Part shown: positions 7,561 to 15,202 of the stretch, in pieces | Layout: each line of letters opens with the position of its first letter | Position numbering within the stretch: the stretch's first letter is position 1 | NCBI RefSeq assembly: GCF_010499245.1 | Contig: NZ_JAAGOW010000001.1 | Location: forward strand, 1,984,001-2,048,000 | Direction of reading: 5' to 3' | DNA: 64,000 bases | Source of the DNA: Variovorax sp. WS11 | GTDB lineage: Bacteria; Pseudomonadota; Gammaproteobacteria; Burkholderiales; Burkholderiaceae_C | Translations under genes and position numbers: made by a program | The notes under the pieces: generated by a model | Told to the model about the DNA's origin: nothing | Databases searched by the model: none | Seen by the model: the letters and a program-made list of their open reading frames with translations, nothing else

Positions 7561-8889
7561 ATGTCTTGGTATCAGCCATCGATTCACCGTCGCGTTCGGC
7601 CCATGGATAAGGGCACTTTCAACCGCTCCGGCTGGGCGACGCCTGTCTCGCGGCATCCCGACCCGGGCGCGACACGGCAGCAGCACCATCAGCTCCCAGT
7701 CGTTTATGTTCCAGGGTTGCCGGCTGGCGTCGGCGCCCATCATGTGCAGGGGTATGTCTTGCCCACCGCGATTCCCACTCATGAGCCCGTCGTGGAATTC
7801 GTGCCGAGCGAAGGTCAGCCCTGGTTTCCGCCACGTCTGCCGTATGTGCCTTCGCACCTAAGCCTAAGGCCTCTCATTCCCGCGGAAGACGAACCCTCGT
7901 ATGAAGACGAACTCGAATATGCACCTCGTGAGTTGCCGCCTCTCCCGGACCAGGAACTCCATTCGAGCAAGCGGCGGCGCACGGAGGAAACCGCGCCCAA
8001 GAGCAGTGGCGCCATCGCGGATGAGTGGTCACCCGAGCAGTTGCGCCACGTGTATCACGAAAGCCTGCATCCCCGGCCGCCGCAATTCTCCCGCGCGCAG
8101 CAGGAGCGCGGCGTCGATTCCTCGGCGCCTGGGCAGTTCGGCGAGCGGCGAGCCTGGACCTTTGTAGAAGAAAAGCCACAGTGCATTCAGAGCGGTAGGC
8201 CTGGGCTTTCGAAAGCCATTTCACCAAGTTTCCGCATCCCTGCCCCGCAGCGGCGGCGCCAGGAGGACTCCGGCACTGTGCTCGCGCAGGGATTCCGCGA
8301 TTACGGGGAGAGCAGCGGCAATGGCAGTGAATCAATGCACCTCGTGGAGTTGAAAGAGAAAGCTTCATTCCACGGCATGGTGGACTATGTCGCCACTCTC
8401 CCGTCAGGTGCGCTGCAGTCTCTTGCCGAGACGCTGCTGCGGGTGAGTCGAGCGCTGCGGCTGAGCCCGGCGCCGCGGGACATCCAGGCCGCACGTCTGG
8501 CGGCGGTATTGTTCCTTTTCACTTACCGCGGGTTGCCCTTCAGTTTCGCGGCGCTTGAACTCACCGATCTGCTGCCTGAAAAATGGCCTGGCGACATCGA
8601 CGAACTGCGCGCACCTTGCGTCGCTCGCTGGCTGGAGGTGAAGCCATGCACGCCTCAACGAAGGATCGTCCAAGGAATAGTTTTGCGCCGCTACCGGAAT
8701 GCTCGAACGGCGGCTTCGAAGGCGACGAACACAGACACCGACGCATGCTCGTCGGCAACCCGGCCGAGCTCTACGGCTTCGGCGCCGCGTAAACGGCCGG
8801 CCCTGACGCGGGGGCCCGCCGCGTTCCTACATGTGTGCCGGCCAAGCCACCCTAAGGTGAATGGCACTTACTTTGGCCTGCACGCGTGA
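7561..8889 (+). CDS. Unrecognised Pro/Ser-rich protein with a basic NLS-like patch
   Basis: A 442-residue frame of unknown family. The N-terminal 130 residues are rich in Pro, His, Gln and Ser without a Sec signal. SKRRRTEE at about 137-144 looks like a nuclear localisation signal, and residues 265-345 are predominantly helical (SLAETLLRVSRALRL, AALELTDLLPEKW). This composition recalls secreted effectors of plant-associated bacteria, but no known effector is recognised and no secretion system is visible. ATG 7561 is chosen over GTG 7534 because GAGG lies just upstream. The frame runs through the IS target repeat and stops inside the IS, so residues after about 360 are probably not native; there another frame encodes an amidohydrolase tail. 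GC is lower than in the neighbours. Confidence 0.5.
   Translation: MSWYQPSIHRRVRPMDKGTFNRSGWATPVSRHPDPGATRQQHHQLPVVYVPGLPAGVGAHHVQGYVLPTAIPTHEPVVEFVPSEGQPWFPPRLPYVPSHLSLRPLIPAEDEPSYEDELEYAPRELPPLPDQELHSSKRRRTEETAPKSSGAIADEWSPEQLRHVYHESLHPRPPQFSRAQQERGVDSSAPGQFGERRAWTFVEEKPQCIQSGRPGLSKAISPSFRIPAPQRRRQEDSGTVLAQGFRDYGESSGNGSESMHLVELKEKASFHGMVDYVATLPSGALQSLAETLLRVSRALRLSPAPRDIQAARLAAVLFLFTYRGLPFSFAALELTDLLPEKWPGDIDELRAPCVARWLEVKPCTPQRRIVQGIVLRRYRNARTAASKATNTDTDACSSATRPSSTASAPRKRPALTRGPAAFLHVCRPSHPKVNGTYFGLHA
8646..8792 (+). pseudogene. Remnant of an amidohydrolase C-terminus
   Basis: In the frame overlapping the previous gene, 48 codons end with RRMLVGNPAELYGFGAA and TAA. The pattern ILVxNPAxLYGF is the typical C-terminus of amidohydrolase-2 (TIM-barrel metal hydrolases such as 2-pyrone-4,6-dicarboxylate hydrolase). 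GGAGG lies about 9 bases before an ATG, but no catalytic domain is present. I read it as the 3' end of a deleted gene, left at a recombination junction. Confidence 0.55.
8848..8876 (+). repeat. Left IS end: target duplication plus terminal inverted repeat
   Basis: CACCCTAAGG (8848-8857) is the target duplication and TGAATGGCACTTACTTTGG (8858-8876) the inverted repeat. The boundary is ambiguous by a few bases because the repeat end matches the target. Confidence 0.88.
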
Positions 8890-10379
8890 CCGTGTCGCTG
8901 CACATGTCGACGGGCCTGCTCGCGCGGCGTCTTCAGCCATGGGTACGGTTTGGGCCGTCGCTTTCGCATTCGCGGCTCGATGCGCCCTGGGCGGTGGCCG
9001 ACTTTGGATTGAGCGATCAATGCGAACAGCCGCTGGTTGTCCTTCGCGGCGCATAGTCCGCGCGTGGTCCACTCCGTCCATAGTTGCACCGTGTGTTTGA
9101 AGCTCAGGCCGCGCGGATCGACGCCGGCCTTGCAAGCGGCCTGCGCCATCAGCAGCCGGATCACGTTGTAGGCCAGCAGGTGCACCCACATCTGTTTCTC
9201 GTTCATCTGCGGCGTCTGGCAGCTCAGCACCTCCATGCCCGTGGTGGTCTTGAGGTTTCGCAGGTCCAGCTCGACGTTCCAGCGGCGTGCGTAGAGCGCC
9301 GACAGATCACTCTTGCTCACCTCTCGAGGCTCCAGCAGCGTGGTGACCAGCACCTGGTGGCCCACCTTGGCTTCGCGCAGCATGATGTCCTCGGGCACGC
9401 GCGCGTACTGCTCGTGTGTCATCCACTCGGGACGCGCCGGCCTGGGCCAGCAACGATGTGATCGCGCGTGCTCAACTGCTGGCCGCGGCGGAAGTCCGTG
9501 ATCCGCGCTCCGTGCTGCTCGAACACGACGTCCACGCCCTTGTCCAGCAGCGCGGCGATCAGGAAGTAGTTGCAGTACAGCGTCGGCGAGCATCACATCG
9601 CCCGCGCCAAAGCCTTCGAGCAGGCGGCGCACCAGCGCGGAGTTCTCCGCTGCCCTTGCCGCTGGCACGGGCCAATCGCCGCGTCCAGGGCTGCTCCAGT
9701 AGCCAGGCAGATCACCGCCACCAGCCGCGCCAGCGGGAAGCCCACGCCGGTGCCTGCGTGCTGGGCTGCGGATACACCGCCTGGGTTCTCCGGGCGTGTC
9801 GGGCATCGACAGGCCCGTGCCGTCCACCAACTTGACCGCGCGGCCTCGCCACTTCCAGGGCGCCAACGCCTTTGCGCTCAGCTCGCGCCCCGTTTGCTGT
9901 GTGAGCGCCGTGACCATCTCCAAGGGCAAGCGCTGGCGAGCCTTGCAATACGCGCCCGTGCGAACGCTGCACGCGCTCAACCCGTCGGCCGCGCGCTGCG
10001 CCGCCCAGCCATTGACCGCCTTCTGGCATGAGCCATCGGCCTCCAGCGTCTGGCGCATGAACATCGACAGCGTCACCGTCGGCGGATACAGCCGCTCGCG
10101 ATGCTCGGGCAGCAGCGCTTCGGTCGTCTCGAGCAACTGCGGGCTCGTCAGGATGTTGAAGAACTCCACCGCCTCGGTCGTGCGTGCCCGCCGTTGAATG
10201 CCTCTGCGGCGTTGATGCAAATCGCTTCGGGCTTTACGATCCATGCTGGCTGGCCTTTGGTGAGATGGTTTGGATGCTTCGTAACCAACCATCCTATCGA
10301 TCCAGGGTCAGCCACCCTCCCTTTGCAATCAAGCACTTACGCCTCGCCGACGGCTCAGCGGCCCAAAGTAAGTGCCATT
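8858..10379 (-). mobile_element. IS4-family insertion sequence, decayed
   Basis: An element of about 1.52 kb bounded by inverted repeats of 17-19 bp, flanked on both sides by CACCCTAAGG (8848-8857 and 10380-10389). It carries a single transposase gene on the minus strand, which fills nearly all of it. It sits between the unrecognised protein gene and ku; its right end is 29 bases before the ku ATG, so it has replaced whatever promoter ku had upstream. The duplication is still perfect, so insertion is recent relative to flank decay, although the transposase is broken. Confidence 0.88.
8868..10244 (-). pseudogene. IS4-family DDE transposase, internally frameshifted
   Basis: The N-terminal 150 residues are normal for the family (AVKLVDGTGLSMPDT holds the first Asp). 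The next part is garbled: reading in another frame gives QAVYPQPSTQ, the expected continuation, so at least three single-base indels lie around 9740-9800, and more lie around 9460-9600. FGAGDVMLADA (second Asp) and YARRWNVELDLRNLK, the Y-2-R-3-E-6-K signature with the catalytic Glu, are back in the main frame. GC-rich DNA keeps the frame open, so a gene finder will call one intact ORF; the product should be inactive. A longer start at 10292 is possible. Confidence 0.82.
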
Positions 10380-10389
10380 CACCCTAAGG
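10363..10389 (-). repeat. Right IS end: terminal inverted repeat plus target duplication
   Basis: CCAAAGTAAGTGCCATT at 10363-10379 is the reverse complement of the left end; CACCCTAAGG at 10380-10389 repeats the left flank exactly. Confidence 0.88.
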
Positions 10390-10408
10390 TGCCTCCCGGA
10401 GAATCGCC

Positions 10409-11362
10409 ATGCCCGCATCCAAGACCCCCGCCCCGCGCGTCCTGTGGAAGGGCGCCATCAGCTTCGGCCTGGTCCATATCCCGGTGGCGCTCTACGCCGC
10501 CACCGTCGACCACAGCATCGACTTCGACTGGCTCGACAAGCGCAGCATGGACCCGGTGGGCTACAAGCGCGTCAACAAGAAGACGGGCAGGGAGATCGCG
10601 CGCGAGCAGATCGTCAAGGGCGTCGAGGTCGAGGACGGCCAGTACGTGGTGCTGAGCGACAAGGAGATCGCCGACGCTTATCCGCGCATGACGCAGACTA
10701 TCGAGATCGAGACCTTCGTCCCGTCCAACAGCATTCCCTTCGTCTACCTGGAGCGGCCTTACTACCTGGCGCCCATCAACCGCGGCGGCAAGGTCTACGC
10801 GCTGCTGCGTGAAACCCTGGAGCGCACCGGCCGCATCGGCGTGGCGCGAGTGGTGATCCAGACCAAGCAGCACCTCGCGGCCCTGGTGCCCGTCGGCCCG
10901 GGGCTGGTGTTGAACCTGCTGCGCTGGGGCGCCGACATCCGCCCCTGGAAGGACCTGCCGCTGCCCGCCGAGAACGCGAAGAAGGCCGGCCTCGCGGAGC
11001 GCGAGATCAAGATGGCCACCGAGCTGGTCGAGGACATGAGCTCGGACTGGGATCCCGAGTCCTTCAAGGACTCCTTCAAGGACGAGATCCTGCGCCTGGT
11101 CGACCGCAAGATCGAGGCCGGCAAGACCGAAGCCGTGGCCAAGCTCGGCCCGGTGGAAGAGCAGGAAGGACGCCCGAGCGCGAAGATCCTGGACCTCACC
11201 GAGCTGCTGCAGCGCAGCCTGCGCAAGGGCGGCAAGGCGGCGAGTGCTGACGAAGAGGCCGACGAGGAAGCGCCCGCCAAGGCGCGCAAGCCGGCCGCCA
11301 AGCGCGCGGCCCGCAAGCGCGCCCCAGCCCGGAAGGCGGCAGCGCGCCGCAAGGCGGCTTGA
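10409..11362 (+). CDS. ku: Ku-type DNA end-binding protein
   Basis: A 317-residue bacterial Ku: a homodimeric ring that threads onto double-strand ends and recruits LigD in non-homologous end joining. The beta-barrel core begins at WKGAISFGLVHIPVALY (about 13) and includes PYYLAP. After about residue 255 comes a Lys/Ala-rich tail (KARKPAAKRAARKRAPARK), common in proteobacterial Ku and thought to help DNA binding. GGAG precedes the ATG at 10409. It ends nine bases before ligD, so the two form an operon. The IS directly upstream means transcription may now start inside or near the IS right end. Confidence 0.95.
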   Translation: MPASKTPAPRVLWKGAISFGLVHIPVALYAATVDHSIDFDWLDKRSMDPVGYKRVNKKTGREIAREQIVKGVEVEDGQYVVLSDKEIADAYPRMTQTIEIETFVPSNSIPFVYLERPYYLAPINRGGKVYALLRETLERTGRIGVARVVIQTKQHLAALVPVGPGLVLNLLRWGADIRPWKDLPLPAENAKKAGLAEREIKMATELVEDMSSDWDPESFKDSFKDEILRLVDRKIEAGKTEAVAKLGPVEEQEGRPSAKILDLTELLQRSLRKGGKAASADEEADEEAPAKARKPAAKRAARKRAPARKAAARRKAA

Positions 11363-11371
11363 GGCACGGCC

Positions 11372-13906
11372 GTGGCAAGCAGGCCCCGTGCAAGCGAAGC
11401 GCTGGCGCCCTACCGCCGCAAGCGCGATTTCAAGAAGACGCCGGAGCCGCGCCAGGTCGGCCGCGCGAGCCGCGGCGCCCATGCCTTCGTGGTGCAGAAG
11501 CACCACGCCCGCCAGCTGCACTACGACTTCCGCCTGGAGCTCGATGGCACGCTCAAGAGCTGGGCCGTGCCCAAGGGGCCCTGCCTCGATCCCTCGGTCA
11601 AGCGCATGGCGGTGCATGTGGAGGACCATCCGGTCTCCTATGCCGACTTCGAAGGCACCATCCCGCCCCGACAGTACGGCGCCGGCACCGTGATCGTCTG
11701 GGACCGCGGCGAATGGGAGGCCGAGGGCGATGCGCGCCGCGGCCTGGCCGAGGGCAAGCTCAAGTTCGAGCTGCACGGCGACAAGCTGCGCGGCCACTGG
11801 ACGCTGGTGCGCATGCGCGGCAAGGGCGAGAAGCAGGAGCCTTGGCTGCTGATCAAGGAGCAGGACGCGGAGGCGCGGCCGCTCGCGGACTACGACGTCG
11901 TCGAGGCCGAGCCCGACAGCGTGCTGACCGGCCGCGACGTCGACCACCCACCGGACGTGACCTACGGCCGCAAGGCCGAACCCGCCACGCCGCCCGCGCC
12001 TCGCAAGGCCGCGGCACCGAAGCCCCGCCGGGCCGCGTTGCCCGAGCGCCTCGAGCCGGAGCTCGCGACCCTGGCCTCGTCGCCGCCCCCCGTGCCCGAC
12101 GACTGGCTCTACGAGCTCAAGTTCGACGGCTACCGCGTGCTGGCCCGCATCGAAGGCGACGAAGTCCAGTGCATCACGCGCAACGGCAACGACTGGACAT
12201 CGAAGCTGCCGGCGCTGGCGAAGGCGCTGGCCAAGCTGTCCACGCGCTCGGCCTGGCTCGACGGCGAGATCGTGGTGGCCGGCAAGAACGGCGCGCCCGA
12301 CTTCCAGGCGCTGCAGAACGCCTTCGACCGCCGCGCGACGGCCGACATCGTGTACTGGCTCTTCGATGCGCCCTTCCTCGACGGCGAGGACTTGCGCGCG
12401 CTGCCGGTGGAAGAGCGGCGGGCGCGGCTCGTGCAGCTGCTGGGCAAGAAGCCGCCGGCCGGCCTGCGGCTCTCCGAGGCGTTCGATGCCACGCCGCGCG
12501 AGCTGCTGGCCTCCACGGTGGACCTGGGCTTCGAGGGCATCATCGGCAAGCGCAAGGGCTCGGCCTATGTGTCGCGCCGTTCGCCCGACTGGATCAAGCT
12601 CAAGAACCAGCGGCGCCAGGAATTCGCGATCGGCGGCTACACGGCCCCGAAAGGCTCGCGCACCGGCTTCGGCTCGCTGCTCCTGGGCGTGTACGACAAC
12701 GAGGGCCGGCTGCAGTACTGCGGCAACGTGGGCACCGGCTTCGACACCGGCCGGCTGGCGGACATCAAGGCGAAGCTCGACCGTCTGGCGAGCGACGAAT
12801 GCCCCTTCGAGAAGCGGCCCGCGGGCGTCGAGGCGCACTGGGTCAAGCCGAAGCTGGTGGCGGAGATCGCCTTCGGCGAATGGACGCGCGACGGCCGGGT
12901 GCGCCAGGCCGTGTTCCAGGGACTGCGCAGCGACAAGCCCGCGTCGCAGATCCGGCGCGAGCAGGCGCAGCCCCCGGCAGCCATCCGACAGGCCCAACGA
13001 GCGAGCCCCGCGATGAAGGAACTGAACATCACCCACGCCGAGCGCGTGATCGACAAGACCAGCGGCGTCACCAAGGGCGAGCTGGTCGCCTACTACGACC
13101 AGGTGGGCGAGCTCATGCTGCCCCACCTGAAGGGCCGTCCGGTCGCGCTGGTGCGTGCGCCCGAGGGCGTGGGCGGCGAGCTCTTCTTCCAGAAGCATGC
13201 GAGCAAGAACGAGATGCAGGGCGTGAAGCTGCTGGACCCCGCGCTCGACCCCGATCACGAGCCGCTGCTGCAGATCGACAGCGTGCAGGGGCTGCTCTCC
13301 GCCGCGCAGATGAACGTGCTGGAGCTGCACACCTGGAACGCCACGTCCGGCGCCATCGACCGGCCCGACCGCATCACGCTGGACCTCGACCCCGGCGAAG
13401 GCGTCGAATGGGCGACGATGCAGGAGGCCACCCTGCTGGTGCGGACCCTGCTCGACGAGCTGGCACTGCCCGCCTTCGTCAAGACCAGCGGCGGCAAGGG
13501 CATGCACGTGGTGGTGCCGATACGGCGGCACTACGACTGGGATGCGGTCAAGGGATTCGCGCAGGCCATGGTGATCCACCTGGCCGAGACCATCCCCCAG
13601 CGATTCGTCGCCAAGAGCGGCCCGCGCAACCGCGTCGGCAAGATCTTCGTCGACTACCTGCGCAACGGCTTCGGCGCCACCACCGTGAGCGCCTGGTCCG
13701 TGCGCTCGCGGCCGGGCCTGGGCGTCTCCGTGCCGATCGAATGGGACGAGTTGCCGATGCTGCAGAACGCCGCGCAATGGACGGTGCGCACGATCGGCGA
13801 GCGCCTGGCCGTGGGCAACAAGCCGTGGGCGGCGATGGAGAAAAGTCGCAAGGGGGTGGCGGCGGCGATGAAGAGGCTGGGCTACGCGCCGCCGGATGCG
13901 CCCTGA
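11372..13906 (+). CDS. ligD: ATP-dependent DNA ligase D with three catalytic domains
   Basis: An 844-residue multifunctional repair enzyme. Order: 3'-phosphoesterase (about 35-190; HARQLHYDFRLELDG, AVPKGPC, PPRQYGAG), ligase (about 225-545; adenylated Lys in LKFDGYR near 250, with DGEIVV, GFEGIIGKRKG and WIKLK motifs), and polymerase/primase (from about 549; ITHAERV, metal-binding LDLDPGEG near 670, FVKTSGGKGMHV). This PE-LIG-POL order is the usual one in Burkholderiales and differs from mycobacterial LigD. The start is GTG at 11372, just after the ku stop. It works with Ku in end joining. It ends 3 bases before the convergent transglutaminase gene. Confidence 0.95.
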   Translation: MASRPRASEALAPYRRKRDFKKTPEPRQVGRASRGAHAFVVQKHHARQLHYDFRLELDGTLKSWAVPKGPCLDPSVKRMAVHVEDHPVSYADFEGTIPPRQYGAGTVIVWDRGEWEAEGDARRGLAEGKLKFELHGDKLRGHWTLVRMRGKGEKQEPWLLIKEQDAEARPLADYDVVEAEPDSVLTGRDVDHPPDVTYGRKAEPATPPAPRKAAAPKPRRAALPERLEPELATLASSPPPVPDDWLYELKFDGYRVLARIEGDEVQCITRNGNDWTSKLPALAKALAKLSTRSAWLDGEIVVAGKNGAPDFQALQNAFDRRATADIVYWLFDAPFLDGEDLRALPVEERRARLVQLLGKKPPAGLRLSEAFDATPRELLASTVDLGFEGIIGKRKGSAYVSRRSPDWIKLKNQRRQEFAIGGYTAPKGSRTGFGSLLLGVYDNEGRLQYCGNVGTGFDTGRLADIKAKLDRLASDECPFEKRPAGVEAHWVKPKLVAEIAFGEWTRDGRVRQAVFQGLRSDKPASQIRREQAQPPAAIRQAQRASPAMKELNITHAERVIDKTSGVTKGELVAYYDQVGELMLPHLKGRPVALVRAPEGVGGELFFQKHASKNEMQGVKLLDPALDPDHEPLLQIDSVQGLLSAAQMNVLELHTWNATSGAIDRPDRITLDLDPGEGVEWATMQEATLLVRTLLDELALPAFVKTSGGKGMHVVVPIRRHYDWDAVKGFAQAMVIHLAETIPQRFVAKSGPRNRVGKIFVDYLRNGFGATTVSAWSVRSRPGLGVSVPIEWDELPMLQNAAQWTVRTIGERLAVGNKPWAAMEKSRKGVAAAMKRLGYAPPDAP

Positions 13907-13909
13907 GCC

Positions 13910-14728
13910 TCAGCCCGCCACTTCCTCGGTCACCACCTCGAAGCGCTCCAGCGTGTGCTCCCCGAACACCATGGTGATCGGCACGTCCGCCGCGTCGCGG
14001 CCGTGCGCGATCATGATGCGGCCGATGCGCGGTTTGTTGTGGCGCGCATCGAAGGACCACCAGCGGTCGCCGAGGTAGACCTCGAACCAGGCGCTGAAGT
14101 CCATCGGGTAGGGCACCGGCGGGATGCCGATGTCGCCCAGGTAGCCGGTGACGTAGCGCGCCGGCAGGTTCATGCAGCGGCACAGCGTGATCGCCAGGTG
14201 CGTGAAGTCGCGGCACACGCCCCTTCGCTCATGCCAGGCCTCCAGCGCCGTGCGCGTGGGACGCGCACTCGGATAGTCGAAGACCAGGTGCTGGTGCACA
14301 TAGTCGCAGATCGCCTGCACCAGCGGCCAGCCCTTGGGCACCTGGCCGAAGTTGCGCCAGGCGAAGGCCAGCAGTTCGCCGTCGACCTCGCAGTAGCGGC
14401 TGGGCAGCAGGAAGCGCAGGGTCTCCACCGGCAGCTGGTCCGGCGTGTGTTCGACCGCGCGGAGGTCGACCGCGTCGGGCCAGCCGGTGTCGAAGACCTG
14501 CGCCTCGTTGCGCAGGCGCAGCCGCGTAACGCCGGCGGGCACGCGCACGCGTGCGCACTGGTTGTCGAAGGCATCGCTGTAGAAGTCGGTCGCGAGCGGC
14601 GGACTGATGGTGATGTTCTCGCCGCCGACGACGTCGCCGGCGCGCGAGGGGTGCACCTGCAGCATGTAGATCAGGGCGGTCGGCGGGCTCACGCCGAGTT
14701 CGATGTCGTAGCCGATTCGGATGAGCAT
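13910..14728 (-). CDS. Transglutaminase-like cysteine peptidase-fold protein
   Basis: A 272-residue cytoplasmic protein. The N-terminal 150 residues are the beta-rich domain seen in bacterial transglutaminase-family proteins (MLIRIGYDIELGV). The core follows with Cys in RRGVCRDFTHLAI, then FSAWFEVYLGDRWWSFDARH and KPRIGRIMIAHGRDAADV. The position usually drawn as His before AWFE reads Ser; the His in DARHN is conserved, so the catalytic set should be checked on a structure. Substrate unknown; such genes often sit beside circularly permuted ATP-grasp/alpha-E genes, which are absent here. Confidence 0.85.
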   Translation of the reverse strand: MLIRIGYDIELGVSPPTALIYMLQVHPSRAGDVVGGENITISPPLATDFYSDAFDNQCARVRVPAGVTRLRLRNEAQVFDTGWPDAVDLRAVEHTPDQLPVETLRFLLPSRYCEVDGELLAFAWRNFGQVPKGWPLVQAICDYVHQHLVFDYPSARPTRTALEAWHERRGVCRDFTHLAITLCRCMNLPARYVTGYLGDIGIPPVPYPMDFSAWFEVYLGDRWWSFDARHNKPRIGRIMIAHGRDAADVPITMVFGEHTLERFEVVTEEVAG

Positions 14729-15025
14729 GGGGTGGGTGTGGCGTGGAAAGGTGTGGGCGCGGAGCGCGAGCGACGATGAATCCTAAGGTGCGACGCAAGA
14801 ACCGTGCGTGGGCCGGCGCGCGAACGCGCGTAGGCCGCCCTTCAAATCCGTCAGTGCGGTCCTACCGCCGACCGCTGGCCCTTCCCACAGACGTCGGCGT
14901 GCGGCCACTACGGGGTGTCTGCCGCGTGCCGCCTAAGCTGAAGCATTGCACGCGGCCGCACTGCCGGCCGTGCCTCCCGACCCGCGACCCAGCGACCTGC
15001 CAACCACAATGACACGGAGCGAATC
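14729..15025. other. Intergenic region before the small membrane peptide and katE
   Basis: About 300 bases between divergent genes. I see no convincing coding frame; an 89-codon open frame here has no protein character. A CCTAAGGTG sequence (about 14783) repeats the IS target but has no IS beside it. Promoters for both flanks must lie here. Confidence 0.5.
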
Positions 15026-15166
15026 ATGGAGCTTTCCTCGTTGCTCAGCGTCCTCGATGCTCCCTGGTTCGACGATGTCATCGTCTGGACCGTGGCCGCG
15101 GTGGCCGGCATCGTCGCCCTGGCGGTCGTGGTCAACGCCCTGGACGTCTTCTTCGATGCCGGCTGA
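15026..15166 (+). CDS. 46-residue single-pass membrane peptide upstream of katE
   Basis: ATG at 15026 with GGAG about 7 bases upstream. After an N-terminal stretch ending PWFDDVI comes a strong hydrophobic helix (VWTVAAVAGIVALAVVVNAL) and a short acidic end. The stop is 36 bases before katE on the same strand, so cotranscription is likely. Too short for most gene finders. No family recognised; a role linked to peroxide stress is only inferred from position. Confidence 0.6.
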   Translation: MELSSLLSVLDAPWFDDVIVWTVAAVAGIVALAVVVNALDVFFDAG

Positions 15167-15202
15167 TGCCGGGGCGCCCCGGGAACACCAAAGGAACTCC
15201 CG

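Noticed and set aside
10379..13777. An 1132-codon open frame on the minus strand
   Set aside because: Exactly antisense to ku-ligD, which have full domain sets. No signature of a real protein.
14783..14791. CCTAAGGTG matching the IS target sequence
   Set aside because: No inverted repeat or transposase beside it; a 9-bp match can occur by chance.
14743..15012. 89-codon frame before the katE peptide
   Set aside because: Arg/Pro-rich, no start signal, no recognisable pattern; treated as intergenic.
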